Source: Bdellovibrionales bacterium
Lineage (GTDB): Bacteria; Bdellovibrionota; Bdellovibrionia; Bdellovibrionales; UBA1609
Direction: 5' to 3'
Assembly (NCBI GenBank): GCA_020435085.1
Contig: JAGRAB010000079.1
Location: 1-5,239 of the forward strand
DNA length: 5,239 bases
Shown: positions 1-5,114 of the stretch, piece by piece
Layout of the letters: each line of letters starts with the position of its first letter
Position numbering within the stretch: the stretch's first letter is position 1
The notes under the pieces: model-generated
Databases searched by the model: none
Told to the model about the DNA's origin: nothing
Seen by the model: the letters and a program-made list of their open reading frames with translations, nothing else
Made by a program: the position numbers and the translations under genes

Positions 1-506
1 CTTATTTTGAAGTTCTCAATGACACATTAATCGGAAAGTTTTTACCCGCCTATACAAAACGTCCAAAAAGAAAAGTCGTTGCTCAACCTAAGTTTTATTT
101 TTTCGACGTAGGTGTCGTCAATCATTTAGCACAACGTGGAGAGATACTCCCTCGCTCGGAGCTATTTGGAAAGGCCTTTGAAAATTGGGTCCATCATGAG
201 TTGACAGCTTATCTTTCATATTCAAAACGAAATGAAAGTTTAAGTTATTGGAAAATTCACCAAGGTCCTGAAGTTGACTTTATTGTAGGATTCATGAAGG
301 CTGCCTTTGAAGCAAAGGCCTCTGCTAAAATTCACTCAGATCATTTAAAAGGACTTCACGAAGTTAAAAAGGACTACCCTCAACTTAAAGGTAGGTACAT
401 CATAAGCTTAGAACCAAACTCTCGTCAGATAGATAATGGAATAGTTATTTTAAGTGTTCCAGATTTTTGCCATCGACTTTGGAGTGGAGATTTGATTCCA
501 AATTAA
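1..506 (+). CDS. AAA-type ATPase with DUF4143 domain, C-terminal part (5' end outside window)
   Basis: The reading frame is open from base 3 to the TAA at 504-506 and gives the last 167 residues. It looks like the C-terminal DUF4143 region of the AAA_14/DUF4143 family of predicted ATPases; the P-loop half would lie upstream, outside the window. Recognisable landmarks, numbered from the first complete codon, are FYFFDVGVVNHL (31-42), the G-xx-FE-x-W-V-xx-EL block (56-67), PEVDF (89-93), FEAKAS (102-107) and HLKGL (114-118). The D of VDF and the E-x-K of FEAKA fit the degenerate PD-(D/E)XK nuclease-like fold proposed for this domain. Cellular role is unknown for most members. The gene converges on flgL and is probably unrelated to the flagellar cluster. 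An internal TTG at 201 is not the start, because conserved family sequence continues upstream of it. Confidence 0.85.
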   Translation, partial: YFEVLNDTLIGKFLPAYTKRPKRKVVAQPKFYFFDVGVVNHLAQRGEILPRSELFGKAFENWVHHELTAYLSYSKRNESLSYWKIHQGPEVDFIVGFMKAAFEAKASAKIHSDHLKGLHEVKKDYPQLKGRYIISLEPNSRQIDNGIVILSVPDFCHRLWSGDLIPN

Positions 507-553
507 ATCCTTTCACAACTTATCAATCAAATTGAGAACAGATGCCTTAGCAC

Positions 554-583
554 GACTATTTTGCAACATGCTGCAAAATAGTC
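554..583. terminator. Perfect 12-bp hairpin between convergent genes, possible bidirectional terminator
   Basis: GACTATTTTGCA (554-565) is exactly complementary to TGCAAAATAGTC (572-583) across a 6-base loop. It lies 47 bases after the ATPase stop and 31 bases after the flgL stop, so it could end both transcripts. There is no clear U-tract after it on either strand, which weakens the intrinsic-terminator reading. It may instead protect 3' ends. Confidence 0.4.
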
Positions 584-592
584 ATAACCAGA

Positions 593-612
593 GAGGTGCT
601 TCAGAACACCTC
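593..612 (-). terminator. Small hairpin 2 bases after the flgL stop
   Basis: In the flgL transcript GAGGTG (612-607) pairs with CACCTC (598-593) over an 8-base loop, starting two bases after the TAG of flgL. It has six base pairs and no U-run. It may work with the larger hairpin at 554-583 as a 3'-end structure of the flagellar mRNA. Confidence 0.3.
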
Positions 613-614
613 AA

Positions 615-1721
615 CTATCGCAAAAAATCAAGAAGTGACGGCTGAACCAATTTTCCAGACGTTTGTAGAGTGGCCTTCAACGCGCTCTCTGTTTTATTCA
701 TATCACTCACTGTCTGGAAAATATCTGCATCTTCAAGCTCTGAAATAGTGACATTATTATCCACTTTTGCTTTTTGCAGAGTTTCTCTCGCATTATCAAG
801 GGCCATTGAACGCGCCCCCACCTGAGCTCTTGCCATTACGACTTGAGAAATGGCTCGATCCATGTCTTCAATCGCATTTTGAATACCTGTTTTATCATTG
901 GTATTTAAAGCCACATACATTTTTTCAACAACATTAAATAAATTCTCACCGGTAGCTTCATTTGGTTCAATAAGACCAGGGTTTTCCACCAACATATCAT
1001 CATTGCCCTGTCCTCGAGAGGCTGGGGCCCTTAAATCTGTTTCAGGAGAATCTTCCTGTTGCTGCTTCTGCGGTACCATATTTTTTTCAGCACTGGTCTG
1101 CTGCTCTTCTTTGAACTGCTCTATTGTCAATGCCTGTTGTGGTGTTGCCGATGTCACACCAAAAGAGTTATGGCCCTCTCCAAGGAAAACTTTACTTCCT
1201 GGCATATTAATTGGAACATAGGATTGTTTATCGGTTTGAATTTGCATTTCACCAGCATCACCTTGATACTGGCCCTCAATACTAAAAGGAGTTGTTTGAG
1301 TTTTAAATCCCCCAAAAATAAATCGATCTCCTAATTTTCTATTTCCGATTTGAATAACCTGGTCAAAGATTTGAGATATTTCTCGAGCAACAACTTTACG
1401 CGACTGACCACTCGCGCTGGCATCATTGGCTTGTGAAATTGCAAGCTCTTTTGCACGAATGAGGTTTTCAGTCAAATCTCCTAAGGACTGGTCTGTATAT
1501 TCTAAAAATGACCTTGCATAACCTAAACTTTTATTAAATTGCGTATTACCTGATAAATCCACTCGCGCAGATAATACTCTTGCCGCAGCAATTGGATCAT
1601 CCGACGGCTTATTCATATTTTTTTGTGATGCCGCCTTATTTTGCAAGTCTGCCATCTCCTTACGATTTTTCGCAAGGTTTCGGTTGACTTGATCAAAATT
1701 CATTTTATCGGCAATACGCAC
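615..1721 (-). CDS. flgL: Flagellar hook-filament junction protein FlgL (HAP3)
   Basis: FlgL is the second hook-associated protein, exported to the hook tip on top of FlgK and seating the first flagellin. The 368-residue product has the flagellin-like N-terminus: MRIADKM at 1-7, the conserved KPSDDP at 38-43 followed by AA-x-RVL, and RAKELA at 89-94. It also has the matching C-terminal helix region (about 259-355, with ARAQVGAR at 297-304 and the DADIFQTVSDM block near 331-341). It is longer than the roughly 317-residue enteric FlgL. The extra length fits a Q/E/P-rich low-complexity stretch at about 200-258, likely a surface-exposed D2-type insertion. The start is GTG (1721-1719), with AGGGG (1733-1729) as Shine-Dalgarno seven bases upstream. 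That signal overlaps the TAG stop of flgK, so translation is probably coupled. It is the last gene of the cluster. Assignment is firm. Confidence 0.95.
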   Translation of the reverse strand: MRIADKMNFDQVNRNLAKNRKEMADLQNKAASQKNMNKPSDDPIAAARVLSARVDLSGNTQFNKSLGYARSFLEYTDQSLGDLTENLIRAKELAISQANDASASGQSRKVVAREISQIFDQVIQIGNRKLGDRFIFGGFKTQTTPFSIEGQYQGDAGEMQIQTDKQSYVPINMPGSKVFLGEGHNSFGVTSATPQQALTIEQFKEEQQTSAEKNMVPQKQQQEDSPETDLRAPASRGQGNDDMLVENPGLIEPNEATGENLFNVVEKMYVALNTNDKTGIQNAIEDMDRAISQVVMARAQVGARSMALDNARETLQKAKVDNNVTISELEDADIFQTVSDMNKTESALKATLQTSGKLVQPSLLDFLR

Positions 1722-1731
1722 TTAAGGTCCC

Positions 1732-3159
1732 CTACATTCTCTTCAAATTCAAAACTGTATCCATCATTTCATCTGCCGTTCGAATAAGACGTGCTGAGGC
1801 ATCAAAGGCTTTTTGAAACTCAATCATCTTTGTGGCTTCCTCATCAAGACTCACGCCACTAATACTTTCTCGAATATTTTTTAATTGCTTCAGTGTGTCC
1901 ACTTGAGTGTCATAAGCCGAGTTGGCTCGTTGAGTCTCTATCCCTATTTGACCCACCATTGAACTATAAAAATCATCAACAGTAAAAGAGTCATCTGAAA
2001 GAACTTTTTTATATTGAATAGCCGACATGACGTTGGCAATTCGATTGTCTCCAGGTGCATTTATATCTCCTGCAGCAGCAATTTTTCCCACATCATTGAT
2101 AATGGTTTGATTAAGTGTGAGAGATTGCGCCGCTCCTTTTACTTCTTTCGGTTGCATAAAGAAAGCTTCGCCCTTTTTATTATACCTATCAAACCCTTCA
2201 ATATGGGCTTTATTGACTTCCGTACTTAATGTATAAGCCAATGTGTCTACCTTATTTTTTAATCCCGCAATGACAGTATCACGAACCTGGAGAAGGCCCC
2301 CCAAGTCACCACCAGTAATCTGTTTTGTGATATTCGTTGGTGTTCCTTCTTCTGTTGAACGATAAAATACATCAAAACCACCTTCAGGTTTTCCATCTCT
2401 TTCTTGAGTCGCGGCCACAAATAAATCACGACTTGAAAAGCCTGACACCAAAACGGCACTATTTCCTGCCGTAATACTTAACTGCCCCTCTTCACTTTCT
2501 CCATAGCGAATATTAACAAGCTCAGAAAGTTTTTTTACCAATACATCCCGGCGATCACGTTCATCATTCGCTGTTACACCTTGAAGTTCTACAGCTTGAA
2601 TTTTTTCATTCAGATTGGCGATTTCTCTTGTATATTGATTAATTTCCTCCACTTTTGCTGAAAGTCGAAAATCAACATCACTTTGTAATTCGCCAAGTTG
2701 ATGATCCATTCTTTGAAAATCCTTTGCTAAAAATTGACCCGACTCCTTTACCATTGTTCGCGTCGCTAAGCTCTCTGGATTATTCGCCAATTCTCTTAAA
2801 GAGTTAAAAAATTCAGACATAAACTGATTCAAACCTTTATTTACTTGTTCATTATAAACTTGTTCTACACGAGAAAGCATAGAAGATCGACCTTCCATAT
2901 AACCTAGTTTTGAACCTTCAGCTTCAATTTGTTTTTCAATAAATGGATTATTAACTCGCGTGACTTCACTGGGGCGAGCTCCCATTCCAATACGAAGTTT
3001 ACCCTCTCCAACAGGTTCATTTGTTTTTGTCTCAACTCTTTGTCGAGAAAATCCTTCGGTATTTTTATTAGCGATGTTATGAGCAGTCGTTTGCAAAGAT
3101 GTCTGTGAGTTCATCATAGACCTCTTGCCCACATCCATCATGGACCAAATTCGCGACAT
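1732..3159 (-). CDS. flgK: Flagellar hook-filament junction protein FlgK (HAP1)
   Basis: FlgK is the first hook-associated protein, placed on the finished hook and followed by FlgL. The 475-residue protein has the axial-protein N-terminus, with NSQTSLQTTAHNIANKNTEGFSRQRV at about 18-43 (the NIANxxTxGFSRQ signature). It also has the classic FlgK C-terminus: SGVSLDEEATKMIEFQKAFDASARLI and on to the end, about 434-475. It is shorter than the 553-residue Salmonella protein, so the variable middle domain is reduced. The ATG (3159-3157) has no good Shine-Dalgarno at normal distance: the best is AAAGG 12 bases upstream. A GGA-loop hairpin contains the start codon itself, and another lies just upstream, so initiation looks weak and probably regulated. 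It is separated from flgN by 56 bases and from flgL by 10. Confidence 0.96.
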   Translation of the reverse strand: MSRIWSMMDVGKRSMMNSQTSLQTTAHNIANKNTEGFSRQRVETKTNEPVGEGKLRIGMGARPSEVTRVNNPFIEKQIEAEGSKLGYMEGRSSMLSRVEQVYNEQVNKGLNQFMSEFFNSLRELANNPESLATRTMVKESGQFLAKDFQRMDHQLGELQSDVDFRLSAKVEEINQYTREIANLNEKIQAVELQGVTANDERDRRDVLVKKLSELVNIRYGESEEGQLSITAGNSAVLVSGFSSRDLFVAATQERDGKPEGGFDVFYRSTEEGTPTNITKQITGGDLGGLLQVRDTVIAGLKNKVDTLAYTLSTEVNKAHIEGFDRYNKKGEAFFMQPKEVKGAAQSLTLNQTIINDVGKIAAAGDINAPGDNRIANVMSAIQYKKVLSDDSFTVDDFYSSMVGQIGIETQRANSAYDTQVDTLKQLKNIRESISGVSLDEEATKMIEFQKAFDASARLIRTADEMMDTVLNLKRM

Positions 3160-3165
3160 CCTGTC
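3155..3165 (-). promoter_or_regulatory. GGA-loop hairpin containing the flgK start codon (candidate CsrA site)
   Basis: On the mRNA strand GACA (3165-3162) pairs with TGTC (3158-3155) around a GGA loop (3161-3159). The A of the loop is the first base of the flgK ATG. The same 11 bases, GACAGGATGTC, recur in the leader hairpin at 5081-5091. CsrA/RsmA proteins bind GGA shown in hairpin loops, and binding here would cover the start codon. The four-pair stem is short. The role is inferred. Confidence 0.55.
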
Positions 3166-3178
3166 TTTCTGCCTTTCT

Positions 3179-3199
3179 TGTCTCTCATCCTGAGAAACA
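3179..3199 (-). promoter_or_regulatory. Nine-pair GGA-loop hairpin in the flgN-flgK gap (candidate CsrA site)
   Basis: In the mRNA, bases 3199-3191 (ending TCTCA) pair with 3187-3179 (beginning TGAGA) around GGA (3190-3188). The stem has nine pairs, including one U-G (3196 with 3182) that exists only in the minus-strand RNA. Its GGA is about 29 bases from the GGA at the flgK start, a spacing that one CsrA dimer can bridge in known targets. Confidence 0.6.
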
Positions 3200-3215
3200 T
3201 CCCAAAGCTCTTTAT

Positions 3216-3731
3216 TTAAGCCTCTCGACTGACGAGCTGCCCGGAAGACGTCTTTCCTTCCACTTTTTTGCCCTGTTTTTTATAAACAGGATTCTCATCC
3301 AAACTATTTTTAATGGCTTTCAGAGCTCCTGTAATATTATGGAGTGCTGATTTCACCAAGCTTTCATTTTGTTTGTTAAACTCATGAATTCTTTTAAGTA
3401 ACAAATCTAAAACTGAGTGAAGTGTTCGCAAATGCTCTCCCTCAATATTATCGAGAGCTACTGCAATATCCAATAAACGAGGATTCTCAATATCTAAATT
3501 GAGTTTTGAGCATACCTCTGTCGCAAGTCGAATTCGTTGAGTCTCGAGAGACCTTACTTTTATCAACAAAGCTTCTTTAGCTTTATTATTTTCACTTAAA
3601 TCATCGAGATGTGCTGAAACTAAAATATCTTTTTCTTTTCTTACAACATCTAATAAAGATCGATAAATCTTAATTTCATTGTCTAAGACTTGAACTAGCT
3701 CGTTATAAACTTGTTTTATATTTTCATTCAT
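3216..3731 (-). CDS. flgN: FlgN-like flagellar export chaperone
   Basis: This 171-residue, mostly helical, charged protein has no signal peptide or membrane segment. It sits exactly where FlgN is expected, between flgM and flgK-flgL. FlgN binds the C-terminal regions of FlgK and FlgL in the cytoplasm and delivers them to the type III export gate. Helix-forming segments cover roughly 1-60 (MNENIKQVYNELVQVLDNEI...LLDVVRKEKDILV) and 65-145, fitting the coiled-coil fold of the family. The C-terminal tail (about 150-171) is lysine- and serine-rich. FlgN proteins diverge strongly, so position carries much of the call. The ATG (3731-3729) has GGGAG (3746-3742) ten bases upstream, a long spacing. The AAGG directly against the ATG is too close to act as Shine-Dalgarno and instead sits in a hairpin loop. 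The gap to flgM is 28 bases. Confidence 0.85.
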   Translation of the reverse strand: MNENIKQVYNELVQVLDNEIKIYRSLLDVVRKEKDILVSAHLDDLSENNKAKEALLIKVRSLETQRIRLATEVCSKLNLDIENPRLLDIAVALDNIEGEHLRTLHSVLDLLLKRIHEFNKQNESLVKSALHNITGALKAIKNSLDENPVYKKQGKKVEGKTSSGQLVSREA

Positions 3732-3741
3732 CCTTGAATGA
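3724..3741 (-). promoter_or_regulatory. AGGA-tetraloop hairpin at the flgN start codon (strong candidate CsrA site)
   Basis: In the mRNA TCATTCA (3741-3735) pairs with TGAATGA (3730-3724) over a loop AGGA (3734-3731). The loop's last A begins the flgN ATG. The core TCAAGGATGA matches the published RsmE/CsrA-type consensus (A/U)CANGGANG(U/A) at every position, with GGA unpaired on a seven-pair stem. Bound protein would mask the start codon and the nearby GGGAG. This is the best-matching member of the hairpin family in the window. Confidence 0.65.
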
Positions 3742-3759
3742 CTCCCAATTTAGTTTCTA

Positions 3760-4086
3760 TCAATCCGGCATGAGTAAATGTTCATCAACAAGACGATCTG
3801 CAATCGCAGCAGAGTCTACATTATATGTTCCTTCATCAATCATTTTTTGTAATCGTGCCACTTTTGCTTCATCAATAGAGTCCTCTGAAGCTATTTCTTT
3901 TGCACGGCTCATTCGCTGTGCATGCTCTGAGAGGTTGAGTTGATCTGTTCCTTTTACGCCTGCTGATTTCCCACCAATCGAGACTCGATCTGTCACTTGA
4001 TCGCTCGCAGTTTTTTCCGTTTTGGAAGAATCCACTTTGTTAAGTGAGTTGTTGATTCCATTTATTCCAACGTTAGATACTTTCAT
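3760..4086 (-). CDS. flgM: Anti-sigma-28 factor FlgM
   Basis: FlgM binds and silences the flagellar sigma factor sigma-28 (FliA) until the hook is complete, then leaves through the export channel. The 108-residue product has the family signature in its C-terminal half: DQLNLSEHAQRMSRAKEI (48-65), then DEAKVARLQKMIDEGTYNVDSAAIADRLVDEH (72-103), the sigma-binding helices. The N-terminal half is polar and rich in S, N, K and G, as in the unstructured export region of other FlgMs. Length is close to the usual 90-110. I chose the ATG at 4086-4084 because GGAGG (4095-4091) lies four bases upstream. A GTG at 4131 in the same frame would add 15 residues, but it has no such signal and would lie inside the predicted sigma-28 promoter. 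Confidence 0.93.
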   Translation of the reverse strand: MKVSNVGINGINNSLNKVDSSKTEKTASDQVTDRVSIGGKSAGVKGTDQLNLSEHAQRMSRAKEIASEDSIDEAKVARLQKMIDEGTYNVDSAAIADRLVDEHLLMPD

Positions 4087-4109
4087 TTTTCCTCCAAATT
4101 CTCCTAACT

Positions 4110-4135
4110 TTATCGTATCATATTGAGACACTTTT
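4110..4135 (-). promoter_or_regulatory. Candidate sigma-28 (FliA) promoter for flgM
   Basis: AAAAGTGT (4135-4128), ten bases, then TACGATAA (4117-4110) resemble the enteric sigma-28 consensus TAAAGTTT-N11-GCCGATAA, with six of eight matches in each block. Transcription would start near 4103, giving a leader of less than 20 bases that carries AGGAG and GGAGG. A sigma-28 promoter before flgM is usual in other bacteria and would form a feedback loop. The promoter consensus in this lineage is unverified. Confidence 0.45.
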
Positions 4136-4175
4136 CCGCAATGTATCGAAGTCCAGTCGAGTCTTGAACATCAAT

Positions 4176-4197
4176 ATGAGTGCGGATTTCCGCTCAT
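4176..4197 (-). promoter_or_regulatory. Intercistronic hairpin just after flgJ
   Basis: ATGAG (4197-4193) plus CGG (4192-4190) pair with CCG (4185-4183) plus CTCAT (4180-4176), with a two-base bulge (4182-4181) and a four-base loop. It begins one base after the flgJ stop codon. No U-run follows, so it looks more like an mRNA-stabilising or partial-attenuation hairpin between flgJ and flgM than a full terminator. Confidence 0.35.
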
Positions 4198-4198
4198 T

Positions 4199-4888
4199 CT
4201 ATACACTTTTTGTCACACGCCAAGACAAAGTTCCTACTGAACCACCAACGCTTCCAACTTTTGTTCCTGCCTCTATGCTTTTCCCTTTCAGCTGATCTAC
4301 AATTTGGCCTTCAAAAACTAATTTTGAACTCATACCATTGTCGTGGTCAATTTGAATGACTTGCCTTCCTGATTCTACTGCAAAAACCTGGCTCACTCTC
4401 CCAGACCAAGGGCTAGTGACCTCGTAACCTTCTTTTGGTCCCTGGAAAATAAATTGACTGCTTCCTGGCAGTTGAGGCGTATCAAGCATAAGAAATTTCT
4501 TTTCATTATCAATAGGAATACTTTGTTTTTTTTCACTTTCTTTTCCTGTAGGAATGGGAAGAGGTCCTTGAATAGGCATAACAGGTACTGCTTTTGGTCC
4601 ACTCCCAAAGCGATCTTGTAATTGATTGTAAATAATATCTGCAAGCCCCACACCACCACGGTTGGACCACCCTTGAATATATTCTTCATCTAATTGTTCT
4701 TGAAAAATTTTTTCTGCAAAATTTTGTTGAATTAACCCTGATGGTTTTACTGTATTTCGCATGGCTTTCACCATTTCTCGAATAAACTGTTGTTCGTATA
4801 ACTTTGAAGCTTCTCTGAATTTTTGATCTTCATTTTTCAGAGCTGCTTCTCGAGAAATTTGAAGGGAAATTCCTTTGTCAATTTTCAA
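4199..4888 (-). CDS. flgJ: FlgJ-type rod-binding protein with C-terminal degenerate M23/LytM domain
   Basis: The N-terminal part (about 20-95) is a FlgJ rod-binding domain: REASKLYEQQFIREMVKAMRNTV at 25-47, then FAEKIFQEQLDEEYIQGWSNRGGVGLADIIYNQL at 57-90. Such proteins cap or scaffold the growing rod in the periplasm. A proline-rich linker (about 97-150) leads to a C-terminal region (about 155-226) laid out like an M23/LytM peptidase: VTSPWSGRV, VIQIDHDNGM, IEAGTKVGSVGGSVGTLSWRV. The zinc ligands are gone, with LSWRV where active enzymes have HLHFEV and no upstream H-x(n)-D motif. It is therefore probably a binding rather than cutting domain, unlike the glucosaminidase half of enteric FlgJ. 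I chose the TTG at 4888-4886 because GGAG (4898-4895) lies six bases upstream. An earlier in-frame TTG at 5029 would add 47 residues with no family resemblance, encoded by hairpin-rich leader. Length from 4888 is 229 residues. Confidence 0.82.
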   Translation of the reverse strand: MKIDKGISLQISREAALKNEDQKFREASKLYEQQFIREMVKAMRNTVKPSGLIQQNFAEKIFQEQLDEEYIQGWSNRGGVGLADIIYNQLQDRFGSGPKAVPVMPIQGPLPIPTGKESEKKQSIPIDNEKKFLMLDTPQLPGSSQFIFQGPKEGYEVTSPWSGRVSQVFAVESGRQVIQIDHDNGMSSKLVFEGQIVDQLKGKSIEAGTKVGSVGGSVGTLSWRVTKSV

Positions 4889-4928
4889 TTGAGTCTCCAA
4901 AAAATAGGGGGAAGATGAGTCAGTGGGT

Positions 4929-4941
4929 GCACATCCTGTGC
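4929..4941 (-). promoter_or_regulatory. Leader hairpin 4: five-pair stem, GGA loop
   Basis: GCACA (4941-4937) pairs with TGTGC (4933-4929) around GGA (4936-4934). The core ACAGGATGT is identical to that of leader hairpin 1 and of the flgK start hairpin. It is about 30 bases upstream of the flgJ ribosome-binding site. Confidence 0.55.
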
Positions 4942-4959
4942 TTTCCGTGGCAAACCCGG

Positions 4960-4980
4960 GGCAGTCAATCCTTGACTGCC
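4960..4980 (-). promoter_or_regulatory. Leader hairpin 3: perfect nine-pair stem, GGA loop
   Basis: GGCAGTCAA (4980-4972) pairs without mismatch to TTGACTGCC (4968-4960) around GGA (4971-4969). CAGTGG (4984-4979) could alternatively pair with CCACTG (4926-4921), enclosing this hairpin and the next. Confidence 0.65.
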
Positions 4981-5027
4981 ACTGAATTTTGAAGTCTGTT
5001 TCCTGCGAGAAACTGAGTACTCCTGGC

Positions 5028-5040
5028 AACCTTCCTGGTT
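5028..5040 (-). promoter_or_regulatory. Leader hairpin 2: four-pair stem, AGGAA loop
   Basis: AACC (5040-5037), loop AGGAA (5036-5032), GGTT (5031-5028). The stem is short and would be weak alone, but the loop has the same AGGA as its neighbours. A further AGGA follows at 5024-5021. Confidence 0.35.
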
Positions 5041-5072
5041 CTTAAACTCTAACTCACCAACCCCCGTTGTAC

Positions 5073-5099
5073 TTCTTCAGGACATCCTGTCCTAAAGAA
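5073..5099 (-). promoter_or_regulatory. Leader hairpin 1: 12-pair stem, GGA loop
   Basis: Core AGGACA (5093-5088), loop GGA (5087-5085), TGTCCT (5084-5079). The stem extends by a U-G pair (5094 with 5078) and five more pairs out to 5099/5073. The U-G pair would be a C-A mismatch in the other strand, so the structure suits minus-strand RNA. Confidence 0.65.
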
Positions 5100-5114
5100 A
5101 ATATATTAGATAAT

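Larger units (their letters stand above)
4889..5099 (-). promoter_or_regulatory. Structured flgJ 5' leader with repeated AGGA motifs (candidate multi-site CsrA target or Csr-type sponge RNA)
   Basis: About 210 bases lie between the first hairpin and the flgJ TTG. On the mRNA strand AGGA occurs in apical loops or unpaired positions at about 5088-5085, 5036-5033, 5024-5021, 5004-5001, 4972-4969 and 4937-4934, with a final GGA in the flgJ ribosome-binding site (4898-4896). Three stems are strong (12, 9 and 5 pairs) and one weak (4 pairs). Repeated GGA-loop hairpins are typical both of CsrA-repressed leaders and of CsrB/RsmZ sponge RNAs. The sequence cannot say which this is, or where transcription starts. 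A long in-frame open stretch here (5029-4889) looks accidental. Confidence 0.6.

Noticed and set aside
898..1334. Two plus-strand open frames opposite flgL
   Set aside because: They are antisense to a well-supported flgL, have no family-like sequence, and are cysteine- and serine-rich as expected of shadow frames.
1725..1733. AGG-GGA-CCT mini-hairpin at the flgL ribosome-binding site as an eighth GGA-loop site
   Set aside because: Only three pairs, and the GGA is fully explained as part of the Shine-Dalgarno AGGGG.
2014..2459. Small open frames on both strands within flgK
   Set aside because: They overlap conserved FlgK coding sequence in other frames and have no convincing ribosome-binding sites.
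3272..3290. Seven-pair hairpin CCTGTTT/AAACAGG inside the 3' part of flgN
   Set aside because: It is within coding sequence, has no GGA loop and no U-run after it on the mRNA strand; likely chance.
3734..3943. Plus-strand frame opposite flgM
   Set aside because: It is antisense to the conserved sigma-binding helices of FlgM, so it is a shadow frame.
4393..4689. Minus-strand frame inside flgJ in another phase
   Set aside because: It shadows the FlgJ linker and domains; the composition is lysine-rich and unlike any known protein.
4899..4921. T6 run after the leader hairpins as a terminator of a separate small RNA
   Set aside because: The nearest stem ends about 16 bases before the T-run, so it is not a normal intrinsic terminator; the flgJ ribosome-binding site follows directly.
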